Below are positions 1-9,764 of a stretch of DNA of 64,000 nt, piece after piece; the first letter of the stretch is position 1, and the number at the start of each line of letters is the position of its first letter. Source of the stretch: Paramecium tetraurelia (lineage: Eukaryota; Ciliophora; Oligohymenophorea; Peniculida; Parameciidae); assembly GCF_000165425.1 (NCBI RefSeq), contig NW_001799030.1, positions 62,001-126,000 on the forward strand, given 5' to 3'. The position numbers and the translations under genes were made by a program. Below the pieces are notes generated by a model. It did not search any database and had not been told where the DNA came from. It saw only the letters and a program-made list of their open reading frames with translations.

Positions 1-184
1 ATGTATCTCTTTTATATATGATAATATTGAAAACTATTATTTCAAAATTAATTACTATCGATAATAAATTGTAAAAGCATTAAGACTAACTATTTTTTAT
101 AGTATATTTTGATTTAGGAACTATTTTTATTTTAAATTGTGATTTAAATGATCTGTAATGATATAAAAATATCAACTCACATCT

Positions 185-585
185 TCACGATCTAAATTTA
201 CTTCCTTCCTAATTAATGTTCTTTAAGCTACAAATAATCAAGTGATAAACATTTTTTCGTTAAGAAACTAAGAAAATCAAATAGACTATGTTTCCAAAGT
301 ACAATAAATTCTTATTTGAGAATTGTATATAAAGCTCTGTAAATTTGATTTGTCCATCTAATGTAAAAAAACAATCTAACAAGTTAATTTATTTTTGAGA
401 TTGGTGCTATTCATTTAAATTGAATTGGAAAGCATCAATAAATTCTTTTACAAAAGGAATTATTCCTTTCCATTAAAGAGAATTTTTGGATACCTTCAAC
501 CTATTCTTCTTTTATACTTATGTAAAGTTAAAAACATGATCTCATTAAAAACTTTCAATTCCACATAATAATATATAGAAAGCAT
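185..585 (-). CDS. Hypothetical protein, one intron proposed
   Basis: An open frame under the ciliate code gives about 121 aa if a 35-nt intron (466-500) is removed; its N-terminal exon is hydrophobic and the second exon contains a run such as VKEFIDAFQFNLNEQ. The stop is TGA at 185-187 and the start ATG at 583-585. The proposed intron begins GTTG rather than the usual GTA and is long for this window, so the exon junction is the weak point. I recognise no family. It lies just downstream of, and co-oriented with, the RING-H2 gene. Confidence 0.35.
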
Positions 586-682
586 AATGAGCTACTAACC
601 CTTAAGTAGGTAAAGAAAGGGAAAAATATGCTGGATTGTGCAAAATAATTAATAGAATAATAAATCAGCTATTTTTAAATAA

Positions 683-1592
683 TCAAATAGCAATTACTAC
701 AGTCTGTTTGCAAATAGGGCAGTTATTATGCTACAATAACCAACTTTTGATGCATTTAGAGTGGTAATAATGATTGCATCCCAGTTTTCGATATTTCTCA
801 CCTATTTCCATGTTGCATTGACAAACTGGGCAGACTCCTTAGATATTGTCACTTTGTTGAATAACTCTTTTACGAATTCTTCTGATATCTTCCCTTGCTA
901 TGCCATTTGACACATTTCTGATAATATTAAATTTAAGAATACCCGATCTAATCTTCCAACTATAGCAATTATTCATAACTCATGTTGTCTACATCAATGG
1001 CTTGAGTTTAATATTGACGTAGTCTTTATTATTGTTATAAAAGTGGCAGCACTTGGGCTGTCATTCTTAGTTAAAGAAGAAGTGCCCTCATTTCCAATAA
1101 TTATTGAAATGGATCATGTTAATGTTATTGGTGCTATGATTATATTTCCTAACATTTTTTTTTGTAATCTTTTTTCTTGCCTTTCAATTTAATAATTAGG
1201 TCCTTTTGGTGTTTTATTTCCTTATCCTTAACATCAATTTTCGAAATAAAATAATCAATTTCTTCTTCTCTTTTCTTCAGTTCTCTTTCTAGTTATTTAT
1301 TAAGCTATGAGAAGAATAAGAATTATAATACTTCACTCATATTTGAAATTTTTTTATCATATTCATAACACTTATCCTTCAATTGCTATCTTAGTTGTTC
1401 ATTTTCATTCAAAAGTTTTTTTTATTCATCTTTACTAAATATAGTTCAATTTATATCAATACGTAAGTAGATTTGAAGTATTTTCTAATTAAGCTTGTTA
1501 GACTGGGGACTATTGGGGAATCTTACTCACAGGTTTTTGTGGAACTGTAATGAAATATATATTTTACTTGTTTCAATCTTTTGTTTTTACAT
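683..1592 (-). CDS. RING-H2 E3 ubiquitin ligase with coiled-coil
   Basis: Predicted 277-aa protein. The C-terminal ~45 residues form a RING-H2 finger: CPVC, then GCNHYYHSKCI, then NCPIC, giving the C3H2C3 metal ligands; this kind of domain recruits an E2 to ubiquitylate targets. A preceding stretch YEQLLQLEDQIG followed by VSNGIAREDIRRI resembles the helix found just before the RING in BIG BROTHER/EL5-type ligases. Residues ~35-130 are a Lys/Glu/Gln-rich coiled-coil. Three introns (918-942, 1435-1462, 1545-1567; 25, 28 and 23 nt) are needed; removing the 25-nt one rejoins the helix to the RING in frame. Many glutamines are TAA/TAG. Substrate unknown. Confidence 0.85.
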
Positions 1593-2102
1593 TACTGTAG
1601 ACCTACGAATAGTAAACTTCTTGGTTTATTACATTGATATATTAATTAATATTTTATTTATAATAATTTTTACATGCAATATATCGATTTATATTCATAT
1701 TTTAGATTACAAACGTTCACAAATAGAATGCAGATGCAAGGCGGAGAAACAAAATGAGAAAACTTTTAGAACATAAGCACAAATTCAAAGTTATTTATTG
1801 TGTGGAACATCACAACGAAGATGTGATAAGATAATATGTGCAATCGCATTGATTTCAAATCCTAAATTTATTTTCCAAATGAGACAAACCTTTGGTTTAT
1901 TTCATTAAAGGGATTGAATAATATCAGGTTCAATGAGATTTGAAGACTTAGAATAATAATTATTAGATTGACTGAAACCTAAAGAAAACGTTTAAAACCA
2001 CACCAATGTTATTGACTGACTTAATATTACTAAATTCTTCATCTATATGGATTAAGATTGATAAAATTTAATTGATTATTATTTTAATTATATATTTGGG
2101 AT
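1593..2102. other. Spacer without a convincing gene
   Basis: AT-rich stretch between the RING and cyclin genes. Minus strand holds a short ATG-started frame (about 45 codons, start near 2040) with a hydrophobic beginning that meets TGA and then stays open for about 40 more codons. Without a supported intron I do not call it a gene. Confidence 0.5.
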
Positions 2103-3115
2103 TCATTATTAATTAGGGAGGATGGTTAGGATGACATCTGCGATTTTATTGAACTTTTCCAGTTGATACTTTCTCCTGATTGCGGTCATGTTGAAACTTT
2201 TTAAAAGTGAAATAACAGGTAGGAATTCTGATAAACATTGTCTTAATTCCTCTTAGTCTTCAATATAATGCAAGGATGAGGGAAGAACTTGTGGAGATCT
2301 TAGCATATTGATGGCAAGGAGTATGGAGGTGGTGGCTAGCAATGAGGAAGAAAACCTAAAGGGGTTGTGATTGTAATGGTTACTTTAAACATTTAATGTC
2401 TAGTAGGGACAATTCTAGGATCATGCGGGAGGCATAGTTGATTTTATCGCAAAGGTTGGCTCCTTGAATCTATCGTTCTAAGAATTTAAGTGGTGAGGTG
2501 TAAGTCAAGCTGAATTGGACAGTCAAAAGGATTTTGCTTTCCATTTCTAATTGTTGATAGGGTTGGAGAAATACCTAAGATTTCTTCTTTGGTGTAGGCG
2601 TTGTCACAGACATGCACGAAATCCTTCAATTCAGGTGCATAGATCTCTTCAAATTTAGAGGCTATGAATAAAGATGCAATCCCAACCAATTGTAGTTTAT
2701 TTCTCATGATTGTGTTTTTTGACAAATAGCGATCTATAAGGTTGATTGTTAAGTAAAGGGTTTCAGGTTGTAACTTAAATTTGAGATGTACATCCACTAG
2801 CCAATCTATTAGAATTGAACGCATTTGATTTGTGATATCCAATTATAAATTCATATAAAATGGAGTCTAACACATGAACTTATGTTGATTGACACATAGG
2901 TATTCAAATATATCAACTACGTATGGGTTCACAAATTCTGGAGGGATGATTTCCTCTTCCATTTTAAGAATGGGCTTTGAACATATGAATTGAGAAGCAG
3001 AACGAGTGGGGATTCGCTAAAAGTTCGTGAGTTCATTTCCAAACTATCGATTGCGAGTAGTCATAAAGTTATTATATGACACTCTCACATAATTGTTCTC
3101 GTTGTTCTGCTTCAT
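2103..3115 (-). CDS. B-type mitotic cyclin
   Basis: Predicted 318-aa cyclin, the regulatory subunit that activates a cyclin-dependent kinase. The N-terminal cyclin box begins with the diagnostic MRSILIDWLVDVH motif and runs through TLYLTINLIDRYLS and SLFIASKFEEIYAP; the C-terminal cyclin fold follows (ASRMILELSLLDIKCLKF, then LLATTSILLAINM). Two 28-nt introns (2356-2383 and 2547-2574) must be removed; both restore conserved cyclin sequence. The N-terminal ~95 residues are short for a B cyclin and I see no clear RxxL destruction box, so its degradation signal may differ. The start ATG at 3113-3115 is the first in frame. The gene ends only 60 bp from the end of the next gene's coding sequence. 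Confidence 0.93.
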
Positions 3116-3175
3116 TAATATTTAAATTAACTGTTATAATTAAAAATTTTCATAATATTCCTTTTTCATATAATA

Positions 3176-4159
3176 TCATAAACTCAACTCCCCATTTTTA
3201 AAAAAGTATACTTAGACGAATGAAGCATTCTTCTCTTGCACAGTCTTGAAATTGTAGATCACAGCCTTATTCAATTATTCAGCATTAAATTAATGGCTGT
3301 TCAACCTGGCATAATTGACAAAGGCATCAATGTGATTGGCTGATACCTTGACAGCCAAATAACTATGAGGAGCTGAAATTTTCCATTCGAAGATATTCTT
3401 CTCTGGATGATATTAAACACCGAACACAGGATGTTGTTTTCCTTGCATGGAGGCAACAAAAGTTTAACCCTTATTATCCTAATTGGTTCCAGTGATTTTG
3501 AAGAATGCATCTAATGAGGGATACTTTTTATACAAGTCTGGACTCACCCCCCAATTGTGACTGTAATATAAATATTGGTTTGTCTATATTGCCTAATATG
3601 TGTCGTCATCGAAATCTTTATATAATGCAAAATTTCTATCTCCATTTTCTAATGAGTGGCTGATACCGTTCTCCCCATAAACTCTATAAAGGAAGGGAGT
3701 TTTGTATCCAGAGATAATGTAGTGCAATGTTTGGAATCCCATGCATATTCCAAAGACAGGAAATACTTCACCAGCTTCATTCACTTGGAGTGCTCTATTA
3801 ACCATATAAGCAACAGCCTTAGCAAATTTGGATGGACCAGTTGGAGTATCAAGGTCAGATGCACCTCCTGGGATGATGATACCATTAATGCCTAAAAAGT
3901 ATTTCTCTAAAATGGTGTTGTCAGCCTCATACGGAATGGGTACAACTCTTGCTCCAGCCATTTCGACAAATTTAACATAAGATGCAGCCAAATAAGAATA
4001 TTAACTAGAGGGGTAATCAACATAGTCTGGATCTGAGGGTTGAGTGAATATTCCAATAACAACATTATTGTTGATTTCTGTCAGATATTCAATATCATCG
4101 ACGAAACTCGATTAACTCAAAAACAAGATGCAGGATAGCAATAACAATATTCTTGGCAT
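3176..4159 (-). CDS. Gamma-glutamyl hydrolase (peptidase C26)
   Basis: Intronless 327-aa frame. The family removes gamma-linked glutamates from folylpolyglutamates, usually in lysosomes or after secretion. The first ~20 residues (MPRILLLLSCILFLS) form a signal peptide. IGIFTQPSD near residue 40 and the PGGASDLD loop near residue 95 match the class I glutamine-amidotransferase-like fold. The nucleophile is Cys139 in GICMGFQ, and the catalytic histidine is His251 in GVQYHPEKNIFEW; both are intact. Length is normal for the family (~310-320 aa). The protein is built with several TAA/TAG glutamines, for example immediately before the YHPEKN motif. Likely role: folate turnover in an acidic compartment or outside the cell. 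Confidence 0.95.
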
Positions 4160-4344
4160 TGGTTATAATATATTTAATAATAAGTTGTAATTGTATTTGG
4201 CTATTAATCATCGGAATAATAGGGTAGAATTGAAAAGAGTAATATAGAATTTAGTATTAAAAAAAAATCTCTACTACTACTGATTTATTGATAAGATGTT
4301 TGGTGTGAAACTTTTAATATAAAAATTATAATTAATTAAGTAAG

Positions 4345-4706
4345 TCATTTATAAGCATCTGCATCCGGCTGAATTTACTTAAGTTAGATGCCTGACTATT
4401 ATAGTTTGATGAGGTGGTTCCCCCTTTGGGATGCGAATCTTTATGAGAGTTCATATAATTCTAATTTCTTTTGGTCCAGTTGAGATTTTAATTATCTTTG
4501 ATCTGACTCCAGCCTCTCTATCAAGGCATCTCTCTCTCTTATGATCAATTCGAAAGTGGCATCTGTTATTATATATTATTAACTGCTCTATTGTGTATCC
4601 TGCATTATTTTAGACTATGTCAAAAGGATTGCCTTACTTACGGTTTCTCTTAATTATCAATGTCTCTTTGTTTCGATGACCTCTTGATAGGTTATGACTT
4701 ATCCAT
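4345..4706 (-). CDS. Small coiled-coil protein
   Basis: Predicted 112 aa after removal of a 23-nt intron (4615-4637). The N-terminus is basic (MDKSQPIKRSSKQRD); residues ~45-90 form a charged Gln/Leu/Glu helix (ELIIRERDALIERLE) typical of a coiled-coil. No catalytic motif is visible and I do not recognise a family. Two GTA donors sit 4 nt apart at the exon end; only the inner one keeps the downstream coiled-coil in frame. It starts head-to-head with the RRM gene with 31 bp between the two ATGs, so the two must share promoter sequence. Confidence 0.7.
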
Positions 4707-4737
4707 TTAATATATTAATAATTTTTATATATATTTA

Positions 4738-5193
4738 ATGTTCAATAACCAATACCCCAATCCCATGTTCAATAATCAGTATTTTGAATTGATTCGAGAC
4801 AATTAGCAATTTCAACCTTAAAAAGACTCTACCCACTCACTTTACGTTGACGGTAAGATCTTCAATAATAAGTACAATAGGAATTCCAAATGATGCGCAA
4901 GAACGAGAAGTGGCACGTATCAAACCTCAATATACATTAGATATTTTTCGTCCTTATCCAGGGTTCCAAAGAGTCCGTCTAATTAAAAAGTAAACACAAA
5001 AGGGAAGAGAATATTTGCTCTGCTTCGTAGATTTCGATGATGCCTTCCAAGCTACTATAGTTATGCAGACTCTTCAAGTTATTCATAAAGCATTAAAATA
5101 TCTTAGGGATACCGTTTTGATAAAAATGACAAGACAGGCCTCAAGATTTATTTCGCAAATAACCCAAAATAAGAGAAGCAAAACAAAAAATGA
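4738..5193 (+). CDS. Single-RRM RNA-binding protein (RBPMS-like)
   Basis: Predicted 124 aa after removing introns 4853-4880, 4917-4940 and 5078-5106 (28, 24, 29 nt). One RRM fills the protein: RNP2 is SLYVDGI, RNP1-like sequence is REYLLCFVDF, and the end of the fold reads LQGYRFD then GLKIYFANNP. EREVAHIFRPYPGF and the overall spacing resemble RBPMS/couch-potato-type RRMs, which bind RNA as dimers; that assignment is by memory of the family. The last intron's removal joins LQ to GYRFD, which strongly supports it. The 24-nt second intron is a multiple of three and contains no stop codon in frame (see findings). Confidence 0.9.
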
Positions 5194-5586
5194 CATACTA
5201 AAGTATATAATGAGTAATTTATTATCATACCATTAAACTCCTCTTCTATTTATATACGACCTACTTATTGGATTCAACAAATACCACAACTAACTTATTT
5301 TTACTCAATTCAAAGCAAAAATCAGATTCTTAATATTCTCACTCCTTTAAATGGGTATTCTACTAATTCTAAGGGACTTTGCTAGCTAGCGTTCTCTAAT
5401 TGAAGGTTTCAAATTATTTATTTTGTATTTATACTCACACATTTCTCAGTCAATATTTGATTTATTTGGACTTGAGAACAGCTGTATGATAGGTCTAGAT
5501 GATATTCAATTGTTATAATTAATATTTTATGTTGTAGTTAAATTTTTACTTTGAAATCAACTCATCCTAATCAACCCAAACTACAA
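5194..5586. other. Spacer after the RRM gene
   Basis: AT-rich. A plus-strand frame is open from about 5497 into the remnant that follows but has no ATG before 5587. Nothing else seen. Confidence 0.4.
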
Positions 5587-6220
5587 ATGTTTTAAATAGA
5601 TTGTTTTAATCATGATGACTGCCATATTAAATCAAAGTTCTTTAAAGAGGGAATACTTTGGTTTAGTTTTGGCAATGAATTTAAACATTAAAAAGAATTA
5701 ATTAAAATGATAAACCCAAATGTAATTAATAGATAATAGACCAGTCTTTAAATATTTCTTATGAGGTTTTGAAATTGATTTAGAACAATTTCACTATATA
5801 AATCTTCAAACCCTGTCTAGCAAGTAGATATTCATTATGATACTCTACTTTGTTTTATAACGGAAACATTTATGGGCAATAAAAAATTGATCCCTCGCTA
5901 TCAGTATAATTTATAGCAAATCATACTTAGAGATCCAAGTTAATAAATTATCTTATTTCTTGGTTCCAATTTCAAAACTTATCTACATAATTGATTGCTC
6001 CCTTTATCTTCTATATCTTTGTCCAACTATTAGTAATAATGTCTATTTCTTCTACAAACAATTTAACCATCCTCTTTAAATTCTTGGTTATAATTTAAAT
6101 CACACAAAGAATCTCAAAGTCTTTAAAAATGTTTTGGTTTATGCATAATACTAATACCTAGAGTTAAAAAAACATTTGAGATTTCCGAAAAAACCTTTTG
6201 AAGGGATTGTTATGAGATGA
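5587..6220 (+). pseudogene. Possible decayed coding remnant, frame-disrupted
   Basis: Three frames take turns carrying protein-like sequence on the plus strand: an ATG-started 61-codon frame from 5587 (NHDDCHIKS, FFKEGILWFSFGNEF) ending at TGA 5770, then a piece around 5860-5980 (LIPRYQYNLQQIILRDP), then another frame ending at TGA 6218 (YQYLELKKHLRFPKKPFEG). I found no GT-AG introns of normal size that join them. It could be a gene with introns I missed, or a relic of a duplicated gene. No family recognised. Confidence 0.35.
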
Positions 6221-6262
6221 ATAAAGTAATCTAATTGAATAAAGTAATCTAAATTGAATAAA
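6218..6262. repeat. Imperfect 18-19 bp tandem repeat
   Basis: The unit TGAATAAAGTAATCTAAT occurs at 6218-6235, again with one extra A at 6236-6254, and its first 8 bases recur at 6255-6262. It starts exactly at the TGA that closes the last frame of the remnant upstream. Confidence 0.85.
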
Positions 6263-7009
6263 TTTTAAAAATCCCAGAAAATTAATAATAAGCTATCTTA
6301 CTTTCTTAATTATTAGAATCTGATAAGAGTCGAAAATAACATAACCTAGATATAAGGGAAATGATTCTAACATAAAATAAATAATGCAAGATTATAGAAA
6401 ATGCCATAATTTATTTATATTAAGTGTTACTTTAAACATATATATTAGAAGAGATGATATAAATTAAAATACATTATATAGAGATCCAATCAGTTTGTTC
6501 AAGCTTCATCAATTATATTGGTTAATTATTGTCCCATTCTTTGTTTTACCTACAAATATCATTGTAGTTATATTTCTTATTAAAAAGTCATCAATATTTT
6601 GAATTAGACTAATAGGAGGATTTTTATGTTTAAAATGACCACTACTAACTTAGATGCCCTTATAAGTTTATGAATTAGTTGAGCCTTTGTTTTTTTTGTT
6701 TTTTAAATTAAATTTAAACAAATTTCTTTTTTTTCTCAAATTCCTTTCCCAAATTTTATTGGTTTTTCTTCATTCAAATATTTCTCTTACTCAAAAATTA
6801 CCAAAACCTTCCGCTATGATACAACTTGTTTTTAGATTAATCTAATTTTTAATATTTTTACTCCAACAATCAGCAACTTTGATCTTCGGAATATGGAAAA
6901 TGAATTTGGATTATTAATTAAATCATGGAATTCAATTACGATAATTTCGGATCCAATTAAGAAAAAGGATTAAATCGCATTTCAATTAAATTGACATAAA
7001 TTAATACAA
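6263..7009. other. Long AT-rich spacer
   Basis: About 750 bp with T-rich runs and no frame that I could extend convincingly. A plus-strand frame starting at the ATG near 6925 overlaps the next gene but closes at a TGA near 7060 and I rejected it. Confidence 0.4.
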
Positions 7010-7219
7010 ATGAACTCATAATTACAGTTAAACAAACCATTCAAACCCTTAGGAGATATTGAGGATGTTCAAATCAGAGATTTCTCAGTGTAGTTTAAAT
7101 CACAGAATTCAGTGTGCAAATTCAAAAGAACTTAAAGAGTGGACTTTATATCAACATTTTACACTGGCAACGTACCATCGTCATCCAAAACACCTGTAAA
7201 AGGAATACTCAAATAATGA
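7010..7219 (+). CDS. Small hypothetical protein, 69 aa
   Basis: Uninterrupted frame from ATG 7010 to TGA 7217-7219. It is polar and mixed-charge, with VQIRDFSVQFKSQ in the middle and the C-terminus SSKTPVKGILKQ. No signal peptide or membrane segment. Amino-acid make-up looks like a real short protein, not AT-rich noise, but I know no homologue. Upstream exons cannot be excluded. Confidence 0.5.
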
Positions 7220-7462
7220 TGTTATTACTACCCTTATTACTTATATAAATTGAGATTTTGAAATGTTTGATGAATGCTTCTCAGTTTTCTCATTCGGATT
7301 TTCTTTTTTTCTTATAGAATATTTAAACCATTCTATAATTTAACATCGTATTTTAATCACAACTAAAACTTTCCACATTTAAAGTAAATATAGAAGGGAT
7401 TAAAATGATTGCATATTTATAATTAAATAACAATGATTGTGAACAAACGAATTTCAAAATTT

Positions 7463-7519
7463 GAATGTCTTTCATTGTTTAATGTTTATTCTTCATTGAT
7501 CAAACAATGAAAGACATTC
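7463..7519. repeat. Perfect 18-bp inverted repeat (hairpin)
   Basis: GAATGTCTTTCATTGTTT at 7463-7480 is followed after a 21-nt loop by its exact reverse complement at 7502-7519. The RNA would form an 18-bp stem. A GA-dinucleotide run follows at 7533-7546. It lies about 240 bp after the 69-aa ORF and about 170 bp before the next start. Confidence 0.9.
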
Positions 7520-7691
7520 TTAATAGACAGAAAGAGAGAGAGAGAGGCGAGTGATAAATTCGAATAAATAATGACTGGCTTTGATATCCACAAAATGGCT
7601 AATCAGTCAAAAGGAGATCTGTTATTAAAATTTATGGTAAAAAAAATGTTTGTAAAGTACTAAATGATAATATAATTTAATAATAATTCTT

Positions 7692-8234
7692 ATGACTAAT
7701 TATATACCTGAGACAAAAACCTTCGGCAAATTTGATCCACTCTTCTAAAACAAATATGAGAAGGTTGGCCCTGAATTTGGATAATTACAATAATGTAATG
7801 CTATTGTTAGTTATGACAGAGAAATCTGACTATTTGGCTGCAAATGTTGGGAAATTTGAAGTACAACCAGAAATCCCTTCATTTATCGAAGGACTAGTCA
7901 GAAGAACAGCCACCACAAGTGAAAAAATATTAATTAAGCGTAGGTCGTACTCCTGCAACAATGGCATGGTTCAGAAGAACAACATCTTTTGAGAGGAATG
8001 GAATTTTCAACATTCACACTCCAGTTATGAATACAAGAATATTGCCATGGGTGTTTTTCATCTTTATTGCATATGGATGGTAAGGATACTAGATTTCCTC
8101 ATGGAATTCAGTTGTTAAGAAAGATTCCAATGAACCGTAATGCATTTATCAACTATTATAGACGTAATACACCATATGACAAACTTTCCTTAAGGGAATT
8201 ACCCCCTGCTAAGAATTGGGCTAGACCTGGATGA
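7692..8234 (+). CDS. Single-pass membrane protein, unknown (possibly mitochondrial)
   Basis: Predicted 155 aa with three 25-nt introns (7795-7819, 7919-7943, 8137-8161), all required to keep one frame. One hydrophobic segment (ILPWVFFIFIAYGW) lies near residue 110, followed by a polar tail ending PPAKNWARPG. The layout of an N-terminal soluble part, one membrane span and a short tail, with many Arg and aromatic residues, is like small ciliate-specific subunits of respiratory complexes, but that is only an impression. The next gene downstream also encodes a small membrane protein and converges on it. Confidence 0.75.
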
Positions 8235-8259
8235 AATAAATAATATTCATAAAAAACCA

Positions 8260-8490
8260 TCACCAATATGTTCTGGCATATAAATAAAAATCATGGTAGC
8301 ATAGTCCCAAACCAATCACAAGTGCTCCACCCACACTATGAGAGAATGAATAAAATATTCTTCCTCCACTGAGACCTCCATGTATGATACCTCCAAATAA
8401 TCCAAGAAGAGCACCCCATCTGAATGTTACAGGCATTTTGTATTTCAATTTTCTCTCAATTCTTCTTCTTTCCTACTCTGAATTGTCCAT
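8260..8490 (-). CDS. Small glycine-rich membrane protein, 76 aa
   Basis: Intronless. The N-terminus is charged (MDNSEQERRRIERKLKYK), followed by two hydrophobic Gly-rich segments (WGALLGLFGGIIHGGL and GGALVIGLGLCYHDF) likely to form a helical hairpin in a membrane. Reading starts at ATG 8488-8490; a later Met exists but the TAG (Gln) codon between them is read through under the ciliate code. Its TGA lies 25 bp from that of the convergent upstream gene. Family unknown; mitochondrial inner membrane is a guess based on size and composition. Confidence 0.7.
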
Positions 8491-9236
8491 AATTAATTTT
8501 ATAATATATATAATTATTTATAAATTCGGCAATTACTATATCATTAAAAGAATACCTATTCTATTATATACATTCAGATGATGAACCTAATTGGATAAGA
8601 ACCTTTAAATAATAGATGTTTCCATAGAATACTTATTATATAGATCAGTAGTCCACTTATCACATATCTGATAAATAGTCTATTTAAAAAGTGACTAGAA
8701 CATTGTTTTTAACACCCTTAATTTGATTAATCTACAAATCCTAATATATTAATACTAATGATCTTTCTTTAATAAAATTGACCAATATATCTTATATTAA
8801 AATATCTAGAGCAATAAATATATGATCTTAATCTCATGCTTAAAACGATATTTATACTTTTAAGTTTATAGATACATGAATTTAATCATATGAGACAGTA
8901 GTTTATGTAAAATGAATCTAAAATATTAATCCAAATAGGATACTAGGTATACAATATTAAGTGAAGCTTCTGTTTTTCGTATTCACCAATGATTAATACT
9001 GCTTACCTTACTATAATAATATTAAAGAAGCAATATGAATAAGAGAGTCTACACAAGATATATCTAAAAATAGTACATTTATCTTATTTGTATTTGAGAT
9101 TAATATTGCATTAAATAGTTAAGATTTAACAGCAGGTAAAACAGATTGCAGAGATTTCAAAAATCATAATGAACTATTTTTTGCAAGTTTTTAAGATCTA
9201 TTTTTAAATATATATATATTAATTTAACAATAATAC
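8491..9236. other. Spacer with a possible coding fragment
   Basis: A plus-strand frame from about 8515 to 8720 reads as plausible protein (KEYLFYYIHSDDEPNWIRTF, then HISDKQSIQKVTRT) but has no in-frame ATG at its beginning and ends at a TGA. It may be an exon or relic. The remaining ~500 bp show nothing. Confidence 0.35.
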
Positions 9237-9764
9237 TCATTTTTTTTTTTATTCTGCTATTTTTTTTTCTTCCATATATTTCTAAACAAATTCCTTAATC
9301 ATTAATTCGTATTTAGGTAAGTCTTGTTCAAAAATTTTAGCTAATTCAGCATTTGTGGGGGACTTTGGATTAGGACGATAAAGGAAATCTTCCAAGGCTT
9401 TCAGTATTTCTACACAGGTTTTGGCTGGCGAATATCCTATTTTATCATTGAGAATGTCAATGCAAGTTTTGCCTGATGAATAAATGTTCATATGTAGAAA
9501 TCTGTTTTTGGAGTATAACTTCCAAGTGTAGGTTGGTGATACAGTAGGATAGTTTTAAGGGAATTCTAAAGTACCTGCGAATTCACCTCCTTACCATATG
9601 GTATTTTCTCTTCCGTAGATTACCACATCCCATTTGGTGTAGTTTGCTGAGTTGTTTTCATATTAGATGGCAACTGTAATGTTATCAATGACACCTTCAT
9701 CTATGGCGTTTTATACTTACTCGAATTCTTTTTCCAATCTCTTAATCATTTAATCGTTTATCAT
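9237..9764 (-). CDS. Ubiquitin-conjugating enzyme E2
   Basis: Intronless 175-aa UBC fold. E2s carry ubiquitin or a ubiquitin-like protein as a thioester. The catalytic cysteine is Cys101 in GKTCIDIL. The core shows WQGGEFAGTLEFPQNYPTVSP, the usual beta-sheet leading into the P-rich loop, and the C-terminal helix ends EQDLPKYELMIKEFV. The canonical HPN tripeptide is HMN (FLHMNIYSSG): the histidine and asparagine are kept and only the proline is lost. Its first ATG overlaps the TGA of the upstream gene; a second in-frame Met (residue 6, MIKRLEKEFEQ) fits the usual E2 start and would leave a few bases between genes. Confidence 0.92.

Noticed and set aside
1495-1776. Plus-strand 93-codon hydrophobic frame
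   Set aside because: It lies antisense to the first exons of the RING-H2 gene, whose model is supported by domain and splice evidence.
1754-2050. Short minus-strand frame with an in-frame TGA followed by more open sequence (possible recoded TGA)
   Set aside because: No SECIS-like structure or recognised protein; TGA is the only stop in this code, and open stretches of 40 codons are common in AT-rich DNA.
6900-7070. Plus-strand frame from the ATG near 6925 overlapping the 69-aa gene
   Set aside because: It closes by TGA, and a proposed 26-nt intron leads to a less protein-like sequence than the ATG 7010 frame.
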